Source: Clostridia bacterium (GTDB taxonomy: Bacteria; Bacillota; Clostridia; Oscillospirales; Acutalibacteraceae). Taken from it: 57,264 bases of DNA. The translations under genes were made by a program, and so were the position numbers. The notes below the pieces were generated by a model. It ran no database searches. It had not been told where the DNA came from and saw nothing but the letters and a program-made list of their open reading frames with translations. The first letter of the stretch is position 1. Each line of letters starts with the position of its first letter. This document shows positions 1-8,700 of this stretch, in pieces. The stretch is taken from positions 1 to 57,264 of the forward strand of contig JAQXZA010000009.1 in the NCBI GenBank assembly GCA_029226955.1, given 5' to 3'.

Positions 1-77
1 GATACGGTTACCAGACAGCTTAAAGCCATAATGACACCGAGCAATATGGCAGTAGCTGCTGATGCAAGTTTTTTCAT
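1..77 (-). CDS. N-terminus of a secreted or lipid-anchored protein (partial)
   Basis: Only the first 25 codons are inside the window; the rest lies beyond position 1. The peptide starts MKKLASAATAILLGVIMALS and continues CLVTV: two lysines, then a long hydrophobic core, which is a signal peptide. A good AAAGGAG ribosome binding site lies about 8 bases before the ATG at 77, so the start is well supported. A cysteine follows the core, but the preceding residues (A-L-S) are a poor lipobox, so lipoprotein status is uncertain. Function cannot be read from this fragment. Confidence 0.7.
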   Translation of the reverse strand, partial: MKKLASAATAILLGVIMALSCLVTV

Positions 78-413
78 AATAAAATCTCCTTTACTATAAA
101 TTTTTTTATTATCAGAGGATTTTGCCGTCCCTCTGTAATACTGTTTTAATATTCCTTTGTAATAACCCATAAAAAATATACAAAAAATATGTAAATCATC
201 GGATTATTTTGGAATATTATTATTTTATATCAATTATAACACCAATTCGCATATTGTCAATATATTTGTATATATTTTTTATTTACATACTATATATTTT
301 GTCGTTTTTTGACATAATTTGTCCGTTGAGTAAAAAATATATACAAAACTAATAAAAGATATATATATAATATAGTTTTATATTGATAAAATATGGTTTT
401 ATATATATAAAAT
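78..413. other. Very AT-rich gene-free stretch
   Basis: This is the upstream region of the leftward gene at 1-77. It consists of runs of A and T with several TATAAT-like words and holds no credible reading frame. I see no clear operator or RNA structure, only generic promoter-like AT content. Confidence 0.5.
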
Positions 414-452
414 AAACAGCCGAAAAGCGTTCATTCGCTTTTTCGGCTGTTT
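414..452 (-). terminator. Terminator after the DUF4143 ATPase gene
   Basis: Arms AAACAGCCGAAAAGCG and CGCTTTTTCGGCTGTTT pair almost perfectly (one extra T) around a 6-base loop. On the minus strand the hairpin is followed by a T-rich tail, and the structure lies 22 bases past the stop of the ATPase gene. It fits an intrinsic terminator for that gene. Confidence 0.75.
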
Positions 453-474
453 ATATAAATTATTTTTTCAGATA

Positions 475-1827
475 CTAAATATTAACAATTTCTAAATCGA
501 CTTTTAAATGCTCGGGCAGTGTTTCCTGTTTGAAAAACATTGACATATACCAGGGTAAATATGTGATTTTGTTTTCAGAAGATATGTTTCCCTTGCAAAA
601 AACAATACCGTTGTCAATTTTCCACTCAGCCTTTGACAGAACATTATCAAGAGCTTTGTGTTTTTCAAAATCATTACCTGATTTTATTTCAAGCGGAACA
701 ATATTCTTTCCCTGTTGTACTACAAAATCAATTTCACCGATATTTTTCTTATTGAAATATCTGAGCTTAAAACCTTTTGATACAAGTTCCTGAGCAAAAA
801 CATTTTCAAGAATACTTCCCATATTAACTGACAAGTCACCGGCTAAAATGTCAAACTGGATATTGCCCATTGATGCCGCACAGAGCAAGCCTGTATCACA
901 AAGAAACAGCTTGAAAAGACTGTTTTGTAAATTAAGTTCAATCGGCAGTTTAGGCTCGGTAATATTATAGCAGGGAAGAGCAACACCTGCATCGGCAAGC
1001 CAGTAAAAACTGGTTTCATACCTTAACATTCTTGCGGAATTTTTTATTTCAGAAAGTTTAAATCTTCTGTTTTTGTCATTAAGCTGAGCCGGAATCATAT
1101 TAAAAATATTCTTGATTTTTTCCTGATTGTTTTCGGCATATTTTGAAATATCCTGACGATATAATGCAAGAATATCATTCTGCATTTTAAGTATTTCTCC
1201 GATGTCCTGAGTATCAGTGAACTTTTGTACGACAGCAGGCATACCGCCTACTATGACATAATAGCGGAAAAGTTTCAGCATAGACTGATGAACAGCTTCA
1301 CTGACTGCTGTTTTTTCCTGATAACATTTTCTTAAATATCTGATAGTTTCGCTTTGAACACCGTTAGCTATTGCAAATTCTTCAAAATCAAGAGGGTACA
1401 TCTGATAGATTTCTTCATAACCGACAGGATAAGATTTTACATCTTTATAATTTACGCCGAGCAGTGAACCTGATTCAATATAATCAAATCTGCCGTCATC
1501 TACAAGAAATTTAATCGCAGTCCTTGCAGACGGACATTCCTGAATTTCGTCAAAGAAAATCAAAGTATTTCCCTTTTGCAAAGACTTTCTTGTATAGGCT
1601 GTAAGATTGATAACAAGCGTTTCAGCACTTAAATCACCGTTGAAAATTTTTTTAGCTTCGGGATTTGTAATGAAATTTATCTCAACAAAATTTTTATAGT
1701 TTTCCTTTGCGAATTTTCTTATAATGTATGTTTTTCCGATTTGTCTTGCACCTGTAACGAGTAATGCCTTTTTGTCGGGCTTATTTCTCCATTCCGACAA
1801 ATAATTATATGCTTTTCTGTATAACAT
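475..1827 (-). CDS. AAA-type ATPase with C-terminal DUF4143 domain
   Basis: A 450-residue P-loop ATPase of the common DUF4143 family. The Walker A motif GARQIGKT is near residues 26-33 and Walker B is LIFFDEIQ near residues 89-96. The C-terminal half holds the DUF4143 nuclease-like fold, with the late motif GEIDFVVQ followed by LEIKSG (the D...E-x-K pattern of PD-(D/E)XK folds). The length is normal for the family and the frame is intact. The ATG has AGGTGA upstream. These proteins are widespread in accessory DNA and often occur in many copies; their cellular role is not established. It is transcribed alone, with its own terminator. Confidence 0.88.
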   Translation of the reverse strand: MLYRKAYNYLSEWRNKPDKKALLVTGARQIGKTYIIRKFAKENYKNFVEINFITNPEAKKIFNGDLSAETLVINLTAYTRKSLQKGNTLIFFDEIQECPSARTAIKFLVDDGRFDYIESGSLLGVNYKDVKSYPVGYEEIYQMYPLDFEEFAIANGVQSETIRYLRKCYQEKTAVSEAVHQSMLKLFRYYVIVGGMPAVVQKFTDTQDIGEILKMQNDILALYRQDISKYAENNQEKIKNIFNMIPAQLNDKNRRFKLSEIKNSARMLRYETSFYWLADAGVALPCYNITEPKLPIELNLQNSLFKLFLCDTGLLCAASMGNIQFDILAGDLSVNMGSILENVFAQELVSKGFKLRYFNKKNIGEIDFVVQQGKNIVPLEIKSGNDFEKHKALDNVLSKAEWKIDNGIVFCKGNISSENKITYLPWYMSMFFKQETLPEHLKVDLEIVNI

Positions 1828-1952
1828 AGAATCACCTGAAATTATAATGTAACATTTTTCTTAAAATATTCAAAGTATATGTAACAAAATTCCTTTAAAT
1901 TATAATCTGTTTGTAACATTATTCTTAATTATAGCAACACGCACAATGAATT

Positions 1953-2651
1953 TCAATAATTTTCTGATTGTAATTTTTCTTCGTACAATTCTTTCTTATA
2001 CTTATAATATGTGTTCGGAGCAATACCGAGCAGCTTAATTACTTCTTTGTCTTTCAGAGTTCCGTCAAAAAATTTGGAGTATTTTTTTATTAGTGGTTTG
2101 GCGTTCTTGCTTTTTTTAGTGTCAAATTTTGTTCCGGCTTTTCTTCCGATTTGCTTGCCTTTGAGTCGGGCGGTTTCAATTCCTTCTTTTGTTCTTTGGT
2201 GCAAGTCCTGTACTTCTTTTTCTGACTGTTCAAACGCAATAAATATTTGTTCTTTGGCAAGTTCCATCAGATACTCATTGACAGCTTTCAAAATAATATC
2301 CGTTTTAGTTCCTGTCATCTGAATATTATTTGACAGTGCTTTTTTGTAAGTTGCCGTGTTAATGTGCGGTTCTTTCAGAAAAACGAGTTCGATACCATCA
2401 CTATACAATTTTTGGTAAATTTTAAAACCTATTTCTGCATTACGGCTCATACGTGAAACGGAATCAAAAACTATTGTATCGCCTTTTTCTACTATTTTCA
2501 GTAATTTTTCAAATTCTTTTCTGCCTTCGGTTTTTGTTCCCGTGTAAATCTCCTGAATAATTTTAGCAGTGGGGTAGGCTTTGCGAATATTTCTTATCTG
2601 TCGCTCTATGTTTTGTGTTCTGGTTGAAATTCTTGTGTATCCGTATATCAT
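1953..2651 (-). CDS. Serine recombinase (resolvase/invertase, Pin-like)
   Basis: A 232-residue site-specific recombinase. The N-terminal resolvase domain begins MIYGYTRIST with Y5, R7 and the nucleophile S9. It continues with the conserved DSVSRMSRN segment that carries the arginines of the active site. The C-terminal 60 residues (from about GRKAGTKFD) end in a helix-turn-helix that would bind crossover DNA. The size matches small resolvases and DNA invertases, not the large integrases. An inverted repeat overlaps its 5' region and may be its own operator or recombination site. It could be the resolvase of a former plasmid or transposon, in keeping with the plasmid-like genes 11 kb away. Confidence 0.9.
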   Translation of the reverse strand: MIYGYTRISTRTQNIERQIRNIRKAYPTAKIIQEIYTGTKTEGRKEFEKLLKIVEKGDTIVFDSVSRMSRNAEIGFKIYQKLYSDGIELVFLKEPHINTATYKKALSNNIQMTGTKTDIILKAVNEYLMELAKEQIFIAFEQSEKEVQDLHQRTKEGIETARLKGKQIGRKAGTKFDTKKSKNAKPLIKKYSKFFDGTLKDKEVIKLLGIAPNTYYKYKKELYEEKLQSENY

Positions 2652-2663
2652 TTTTAAATATCC

Positions 2664-2701
2664 TTTCTATCAATTTAACCGTTCGTTTGATTTGATAGAA
2701 A
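2664..2701. promoter_or_regulatory. Inverted repeat at the recombinase 5' end
   Basis: Perfect 10-base arms TTTCTATCAA and TTGATAGAAA are separated by 18 bases, directly before the recombinase ribosome binding site. Resolvases often bind such repeats to autoregulate or to recombine. Whether this is an operator, a subsite of a res site or an mRNA hairpin cannot be told from sequence. Confidence 0.5.
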
Positions 2702-2883
2702 TACAATACCCTTTTTTTGCCGTTTTGTCAACTATTTTTGATATAAAAACAGTAACCTTAATTTCGATATAAAATATCATTAAGGGTATCCCGATTCTTT
2801 GCTTGATTATTTTAATGTTCTTTTTGATTTTCGTAATAATTTATTTACTCATTCAAAAACCTTGTTAGTAACATAAAAACAGT

Positions 2884-2912
2884 TTGACAAATGTCAAAAA
2901 ATGTAATATATT
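2884..2912 (+). promoter_or_regulatory. Strong sigma-A-type promoter for the surface-protein operon
   Basis: A perfect TTGACA -35 box is separated by exactly 17 bases from TATATT. It points rightward, and the next rightward gene is the surface protein at 4643, now separated from it by an IS element. The leader that follows is long and looks structured. Confidence 0.75.
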
Positions 2913-2924
2913 ATATATCATAAC

Positions 2925-3072
2925 ACAACGCAAAATAGCATTATTATATTATTGTTGTTACAAAGAGTGAAAGTGATATTCTGAAATTCAACAAATTACA
3001 GAAAAGGAGGATAGTTCACGAACTTATCATAAATATATCACGCTGTAAATCTTGTCGGTATATTTGCGTTGT
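2925..3072 (+). ncRNA. Structured 5' leader (candidate cis-regulatory RNA)
   Basis: Just after the promoter, ACAACGCAAAATA (2925-2937) pairs with TATTTGCGTTGT (3061-3072), with one bulged base, closing a 148-base domain like a P1 stem. Inside, GTGATAT (2973-2979) pairs with ATATCAC (3035-3041). TTACAG (2996-3001) can pair with CTGTAA (3043-3048), which crosses that helix as a pseudoknot would. No known riboswitch consensus was recognised. The domain ends 16 bases before the Shine-Dalgarno at 3088. This is a prediction by eye only. Confidence 0.4.
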
Positions 3073-3087
3073 ATAAAATTAAATTAC

Positions 3088-3093
3088 AGGAGG
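3088..3093 (+). promoter_or_regulatory. Shine-Dalgarno separated from its start codon by an IS
   Basis: AGGAGG is followed by AAAGT and then by the IS end. If the inserted block 3099-4639 is removed, the next bases are ATT and the ATG of the 4643 gene. That gives an 8-base spacer, ideal for translation initiation. No other gene starts behind this site. Confidence 0.65.
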
Positions 3094-3098
3094 AAAGT

Positions 3099-3246
3099 GT
3101 CAACTACCCATCACCTAAAAGTAATGGGCTTGTAACTGCCCGGTAGTGCAAACGATTAAATCTCCTACCTTTAACCCCGACGGACATTTCTGTCCGAAGT
3201 GGCGTTACATTAACAGGGTGGTTGACAGCACCCTTTATGGCAAAGT
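3099..3246 (-). ncRNA. Predicted omega-RNA region at the right end of tnpB
   Basis: The 148 bases downstream of the tnpB stop are non-coding and rich in paired segments. One hairpin has ACGGACA and TGTCCG arms near 3179-3196. The terminal hairpin at 3107-3128 has arms CCCATTAC and GTGATGGG. TnpB proteins use an RNA from this place, ending at the element border, as their guide scaffold (known for the family). The predicted guide is the flank read leftward from 3098, on the minus strand. Confidence 0.6.
3107..3128 (-). repeat. Terminal hairpin of the tnpB-side IS end
   Basis: Read on the minus strand, CCCATTAC, a TTTTA loop and GGTGATGGG form the subterminal hairpin. TAG and TTGAC follow, which is the expected layout of an IS605 right end. 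The stem contains one G-U type pair. Confidence 0.65.
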
Positions 3247-4386
3247 TTACTCTGCCATAACTGTATCAGGTACTTGACTGTCATAAAGATAGTTTATTCC
3301 CATACGATACAGATTCATAGCTCCGATACGGTCATCATTTGACTTGTATCCGCAATTTTTACAACTGAACAGATGTATTTTCTTGTTGCGGTTTGATTTT
3401 TCTGTATGTCCGCAAACAGGACAGCATTGGCTTGTGTAATGCGGGTCAACTTTAATTACTGTTGATTGATTCTGTTTAGCTTTGTAAATTAACTTCTGTT
3501 CAAGGTCATAAAAAGACCACGACACAGACACATAGCGGTATTTGGTTTTTACACGCTCGGTTGATTTGCGTATGCCTGTTAAATCTTCAAGTACAAAAAG
3601 CGTATGTTTTGGATTGTTGGTAACGAGTGCCTTTGATACACAATGGTTTATATCCTGCATCCAACGGTTTTCTCGCTGACCAATAGCTTTTAGTCTTCTT
3701 CTTGAAGACGGTGTTTTTCGCATTTGAAGTTCTTTGCGAAGTTTTGAATATGCTGCTCTTTTCTGTTTGATTTGTTTTCCGCTTACAAATTCTGACTTGT
3801 GTTTGCTGTCAAAAGTGGCGACGATAAAGTTTATTCCTCTGTCAATGCCGACAACATCGCATATATCGGAAATGTTGCTTTCTTCTGTATCATAGCTTAC
3901 AGGTATATGCAGAAAATATTTTCCGTGCTTATTTACAAGCTTTGCTGTGCCGAATTTATAAATTGTGTGGTCAAAATATTTTTCCATAGTTTTATCGGCA
4001 TACGGCATTTTAACACGACCGTTAAGAGTATTGACGGAAAAACATTTTTGTGTGAGAGAATAATCTCTGTTCCATACCAAATCGTACTGTGGCTTTTTGA
4101 AAGACGGCTTAATCCATTTATGCTGACTTTCAAGAATTGTTTTGTATCTTGAAATAACAGTTTTGATTACTGACTGTGCCATCTGTGATTTAAGACCAAG
4201 TTCTGTACGCAAAGCGGAATACAGAGCCTTATTCAACGAAAACTGCTGCAAATCGTGAGTTCGGAATATATATTCTGAAACAAAATTACAGGCATTGCGA
4301 TAAGCGGATATTGTTTTATCAAGCAAAACTTTATCCTGCTTTGAAACATATATTTGTATTTTTGCTGTAATTGTTATCTGTTCCAT
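3247..4386 (-). CDS. tnpB: TnpB, RNA-guided nuclease of the IS200/IS605 family
   Basis: A 379-residue TnpB, the ancestor-type relative of Cas12. All three RuvC acidic residues are visible: D182 in VVGIDRG, E267 in LFVLEDL and D352 in NDDRIGAMN. The zinc ribbon is present (CCPVCGH ... FSCKNCGYKS, about residues 316-343). The length is normal and there are no frameshifts, so the protein is probably active. The ATG has GGAG seven bases upstream and a TTTACT-17-TATAAT promoter. TnpB cuts DNA that matches its omega-RNA guide next to a short motif, which favours retention of the element. Here the transposase partner is reduced to a stub, so TnpB stands alone. Confidence 0.95.
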   Translation of the reverse strand: MEQITITAKIQIYVSKQDKVLLDKTISAYRNACNFVSEYIFRTHDLQQFSLNKALYSALRTELGLKSQMAQSVIKTVISRYKTILESQHKWIKPSFKKPQYDLVWNRDYSLTQKCFSVNTLNGRVKMPYADKTMEKYFDHTIYKFGTAKLVNKHGKYFLHIPVSYDTEESNISDICDVVGIDRGINFIVATFDSKHKSEFVSGKQIKQKRAAYSKLRKELQMRKTPSSRRRLKAIGQRENRWMQDINHCVSKALVTNNPKHTLFVLEDLTGIRKSTERVKTKYRYVSVSWSFYDLEQKLIYKAKQNQSTVIKVDPHYTSQCCPVCGHTEKSNRNKKIHLFSCKNCGYKSNDDRIGAMNLYRMGINYLYDSQVPDTVMAE

Positions 4387-4409
4387 AATATACTCCTTTC
4401 ACTAAAACC

Positions 4410-4438
4410 ATTATATAATACTTATAATTGAAAGTAAA
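4410..4438 (-). promoter_or_regulatory. Promoter of tnpB
   Basis: Read leftward: TTTACT, 17 bases, TATAAT, about 24 bases before the tnpB start codon. The -10 box is perfect and the -35 box is moderate. Confidence 0.55.
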
Positions 4439-4456
4439 CAGAAAGAAGATAATCTT

Positions 4457-4582
4457 ATGGAAAACAGACTTTCCGAACAATACTGGAAAAAGAAAATTTT
4501 CTGGTCAGACGGTTACTTTGCTTGTAGTATCGGAGAAGTATCTTCATCAACTATACAAAAATACATACAAACTCAGGGTTAG
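4457..4582 (+). pseudogene. tnpA: 3' remnant of IS200/IS605 Y1 transposase tnpA
   Basis: These 41 codons end in a TAG and read like the C-terminus of IS200-type TnpA. The recognisable pieces are YWKKKIFWSDGYFACSIG and then a VSSSTIQKYIQTQG tail (compare the family pattern FWS-x-x-YF ... TVG-x-V-x-x-x-x-I-x-x-YI-x-x-Q). A normal TnpA has about 130-150 residues with an HUH motif and a catalytic tyrosine. Neither is here, so it is a dead remnant. The open frame continues a little upstream of the ATG, which supports truncation rather than a real start. Confidence 0.8.
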
Positions 4583-4588
4583 GAGGTC

Positions 4589-4631
4589 GGTTGCTCCTCC
4601 CACCGCCTAAAAGGCAGTGGGAGGAGCAACC
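4589..4631 (+). repeat. Large perfect hairpin at the tnpA-side IS end
   Basis: Arms GGTTGCTCCTCCCAC and GTGGGAGGAGCAACC are perfect 15-mers, with an inner GCCT/AGGC stem. The hairpin is followed by TAA and TTGAT, like the opposite end of the element. It contains the only purine-rich stretch near the 4643 start, but that stretch is base-paired and too far away (16 bases), so it should be a poor ribosome binding site. Confidence 0.75.
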
Positions 4632-4642
4632 TAATTGATATT

Positions 4643-5743
4643 ATGAAAAAAATACTGGTAACATTGCTTGCGTCACTTACAGCGTTTCAGCTTGGAATGA
4701 CAACCGTATCTGCAATAAATACTGATAGTAATATTATGCAGAACGATTACCTTACTCTGTATGTAGGGCAAGACGAAGACAATATTTGCCGCTATCAGAT
4801 TTCGGCAAATAAAGGCAACCTTAAAAACGATAATGATAACGGTAAAAATCTTATGTATGAAAATTTTTATTCTTCATATACCACTGTTGTTGTAAACGGA
4901 AAAGAATATCGTTTTGGTGAGGGTGAAAGAGTATCGGCACCAACATATAATGATGAGGCTAAAACCTGTACTGCTGTTCAGAAATTCGGAGATGTTGAAG
5001 TTACACAAACACTCAGTTTTGCTGACGGAATGAAAACAGGTCACGACGATATGTTGCTTGTTACATATTCTGCAAAAAACACAGGAAGTAAGGATGTATT
5101 ATTCGGAATAAGAATAATGCTTGACAGCGAACTTGATAAAGATGATAAGTGTGTTGTAAAGGCAGATGACGCACTTCTGAATTTTGAAAAGGAATATAAG
5201 GATTCTATTCCTCAGCAGTGGTCGGTTATGTCGGAAGACGGTGAAATTACTGCTTACGGAAAAATCCTTACACAGCCTGACAGTATTGCGTTTGCTGACT
5301 GGTCATCACTGTTTGATAAAAAATGGAATTACAAGGTTGACGGTGCGGCGTATATAAACGACAGTGCAACGGCTTTGGTCTGGAATAATAAAACATTGTC
5401 GGTAGGACAAGCGGAAGAATATTCTGTTTATTACGGTGTCAAAAATAAAGCAACTGAAAACAGTAACCCTACTGAAAGTTCCAATCCGGAAGAAAATTCT
5501 GAAACAGAAAATCCGACAGAGAGTTCTGCTGTGGAAAACTCAACAGATAACTCCGTAACGGAAAATTCAACAGATAACTCTGTAACAGACAATTCAAAAG
5601 AAAATTCTGTAACAGAAAATTCAAATTCGGTATTTACAGGTCAGGATACAACATTACTCTCAACACTGATTGTTGCTCTTATGGCTTCTGTATCCGTTAT
5701 TGTTTTGGCATTGAAGAAAAGAGGTGGCAGTAAACATGAGTAA
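4643..5743 (+). CDS. Secreted surface protein with Ser/Thr/Asn repeats and C-terminal anchor
   Basis: A 366-residue protein. Residues 1-25 are a signal peptide (MKKILVTLLASLTAFQLGMT, then VSA). About residues 30-270 form an unrecognised domain, probably beta-rich. A low-complexity stalk follows, built of repeats such as ENSTDNSVT and NPTESS. The end has VFTGQD, a hydrophobic span (LLSTLIVALMASVSVIVLAL) and KKRGGSKHE. That order is the layout of a sortase sorting signal, but the motif reads S-V-F-T-G rather than LPXTG, so it may simply be a membrane anchor. It overlaps the next gene by 8 bases, which implies coupled translation. An IS sits between its apparent promoter/Shine-Dalgarno and its ATG. 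Confidence 0.85.
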   Translation: MKKILVTLLASLTAFQLGMTTVSAINTDSNIMQNDYLTLYVGQDEDNICRYQISANKGNLKNDNDNGKNLMYENFYSSYTTVVVNGKEYRFGEGERVSAPTYNDEAKTCTAVQKFGDVEVTQTLSFADGMKTGHDDMLLVTYSAKNTGSKDVLFGIRIMLDSELDKDDKCVVKADDALLNFEKEYKDSIPQQWSVMSEDGEITAYGKILTQPDSIAFADWSSLFDKKWNYKVDGAAYINDSATALVWNNKTLSVGQAEEYSVYYGVKNKATENSNPTESSNPEENSETENPTESSAVENSTDNSVTENSTDNSVTDNSKENSVTENSNSVFTGQDTTLLSTLIVALMASVSVIVLALKKRGGSKHE

Positions 5744-8700
5744 AAATAAAATGAAAAAACCATTTCTCAAGACCGTTTCGGTAACTCTGGCATCACTGCT
5801 TGCTTTTTCGTCATTGTCCCCTTTAACTTATGCATTGCCTGAAATAACCTATCCTGACGGAATGGATTGTGTTCTTGTTTCTGATGATGACGCAATATTC
5901 AATGTTGAAAATGCAGTAGTTAAGGGAAACATTTACGCACACGACAATATTGACTTTTATGGCTCTAAGTCTATGAAAGTTGACGGTTTTGCTCATTCAA
6001 AGGGAAGTGTTGACAGTAATATTCAGGCTGACAAATCCGAAAATACATCAAATTATAAAGTTCCTGATTTTTCTGCCGCAATAGAGAAAAATGCAAAATA
6101 CGGAAAAGTATTTGATTCCGACAGCGAAATATCCGACACAGAACTTGATGTTACTGACGGTATTTGTGTAAACGGAAAATTAAAACTTGACGAGGTTACA
6201 CTTGTCGGCGGCGGATATATCACAGCGAATAATACAATCAAATGCAATTTAATTCAAAGCAAAGATACATCAGATAACTATGCCGTTATATATTCAAAAG
6301 ACGGCGACATTATTATAAGCGGTTCAAATCTTACAATTAACGGCATAATTTATGCACCAAACGGCAAGGTTATTTTTAATGTAAAAAATCTTACCGTCAA
6401 CGGCGGAGTTTATGCTGAAAATGTTGAATTTAACGGCACGACTCTTAATCTTAACAAGACTGAAAACTATAATTTCCTTGTAACAGACAAACTCACTGTT
6501 GATGCAGGTGAAGACAGAGAGATATATGTTGGTGATACTCTTAATTTTGAGGGTACATCAAATTACGAGGGTGTAAGCTATAAATGGACTGCTGATGAAA
6601 GCGTTTCATTTGAAAATCCTGACTCTCAGAATACAACAGCCACATTTTCAAAAGCGGGTACATATAAGATTACACTTACGGGTACTGTCGGAGATATGAA
6701 GGCTGAGGATTCCCTTAATGTAAAGGTTTATCCTGACCCATCAAAAGTATTTACAGCAGATGAAGACTTTGAAACAGGAAAGTCAGACGGAACAACAGCT
6801 GACAATAATACTCTTACTCTTGAAAAAGAACAACAGACAAGCAATGAGATTAAGAAAAGCTATACATCAGAGGGTGTAAGCGGTATAAATGTTGACAGCA
6901 CCGTTACAAAGGATAAAATTACATCAAAGTCTGATGAACTCAGCATAAATTACAATCTTACCGGTACAGGCAGCAAAGAAACCGAAAAACAGGGCGTTGA
7001 CTTTGTATTTCTGATTGACAACTCCGGCAGTATGTACGGTGAATATCTCGAAAATGCTCAGCAAGCGGCTAAAACAATAATGACCTATATGAACGAGGGT
7101 GACCGATATGCAATCAGTGACCTCGGAAGATTACATATCGGTTTTACTGATGATGCTGATGTTCTGAACAAAGAAATAGACAATGTCAAATATGGCAGCG
7201 GTTCAAGTGAAATGGACGACGGTATTGTAATTGCCAACAAGCTTTTTGATGAGCAAAGCTCAGAAGACAGACAGAAATATATCTTACTTCTTACGGACGG
7301 AGAGGACTGTTGGAATTACTCAATAGAAAGAATGAGAGAAGTTGCACAGGAATCCGCCGACCGCAACATAAAAATATTCTCTCTTGCAATGCATAGCGAA
7401 ATGCAGGATATGCAGGAAGTTGCAATAATCACAAAGGGCATATATAAGCATTGTCCTGACGCAGAGGCTATAAAGAAATTTATGGAACAGTTTGGTGCAG
7501 AAATATTTAATGCTGCCGCAAAAAATGTTCTGTTCAAAACTACTGTTGCTGATATAAACAAAATTGACCTTGAAAATATTTCTCCCGCACCTTCTGCAGT
7601 AAATAGAAATGACGACGGTTCAGCAGAAATTTCATGGAACTTCAATACTTTTGAAATTGATGAAGTAAATAATATCAGTATTCCTGTAAAATGTGATACA
7701 TTCTCGGAAAGCGGTTATGAAAGCCTTACATATAATACCGCACTTTATTATAATGATAAAGAGGGCAAAGGACATAAAACATATATAGACGATGTAACCT
7801 TGCCTTGCGACACACATAAGGACAGCGGAACTTGGGAAGGCATTTATGACAGTAAAAGAGAAAACTGTAACTGGACAGGAATTTACTGGAATGCTTCATA
7901 TCCGTCTGATTCTTCCGCAAATGTTTATGTTGCTGTCAGCAACGACGGTGTAAACTTTACAGAAAATAAAAAAGTAGAAAATTATACCGTTCCCGAAGAC
8001 CTCAACGGTCGCTATATACGCATAACAGTTGATATTAAGAAAGCGTCAGACGGTTCTGTACCTGTATTTGATGATATTACCGTTATATCAGGGACAATGA
8101 AAATTTCTGAACCAGCTGAACAGAGTGCCTCTGTAAAGGTATCGGGAAATGCAAATCTTTATGCGAATAAGCCTGCAACATTCTTTGCAAATATTATGAG
8201 CAAATCCGACAGCATAAAGAAAACAGAATGGACAGTAAGCGGAACGGAAAATTATACCCTTGATACTTCAAATCCGCTTGCCGCTAAAATTACATTTGCT
8301 GATGAGGGAGAATATTCATTAACTCTCAAAGTATATACTGATGATGAAGAATATACAGAAAATACTTTCAATGTTGTGGTAGATAAAGAAGAAAGTGTTT
8401 CTGATATAATTTTTGATGACGGAAGCAGCAGTAAGCCTGTTAAATATACTATTGAAAGTGACCTGAAACCTTTACCAAATAAAAACTATAATAATTACAA
8501 TTATAGTACTAATGTTGACCATAATTTGAAGCTGATTACAGATAACCCATCAGCAATATCGTGGGTAAGCGTACACTTTATAGCCGATGACGGTTCGGTA
8601 CAAAACGGTTACAATAAAGTTTGGGTATATTCAATAGATGAGAATTTTAACTCCACATTCAAAGTGCCGTATGGTAAATCAGGTACAGTTGAAATAACGG

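Larger units (their letters stand above)
3099..4639. mobile_element. IS200/IS605-type element with intact tnpB and truncated tnpA
   Basis: The block contains a leftward tnpB, a rightward 3' stub of tnpA and a subterminal hairpin at each border. Each hairpin is followed outward by exactly three bases (TAG or TAA) and then TTGAC (left end, read on the minus strand) or TTGAT (right end, read on the plus strand). These resemble the TTGAC/TTGAT cleavage tetra/pentamers of ISDra2-like elements. The loss of most of tnpA means the element cannot move by itself. Boundaries are inferred from these hairpins and from the restored spacing of the interrupted gene. Both ends look like right ends, so it may be a composite of two elements. 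Confidence 0.75.

Noticed and set aside
2925-3072. Known riboswitch (c-di-GMP, THF, SAM) before the surface operon
   Set aside because: None of the conserved cores could be found; only the paired segments were visible, so it is listed as an unassigned leader.
1953-4386. Serine recombinase plus TnpB as one IS607-type element
   Set aside because: IS607 recombinases carry the DNA-binding domain at the N-terminus; this one starts with the catalytic domain. The genes are about 600 bases apart with a promoter and leader between them, and the hairpin ends enclose only tnpB and the tnpA stub.
5724-5735. GTG start for the giant surface protein
   Set aside because: The GTG overlaps the Shine-Dalgarno GAGGTGG that serves the ATG at 5736, so it cannot be the start.
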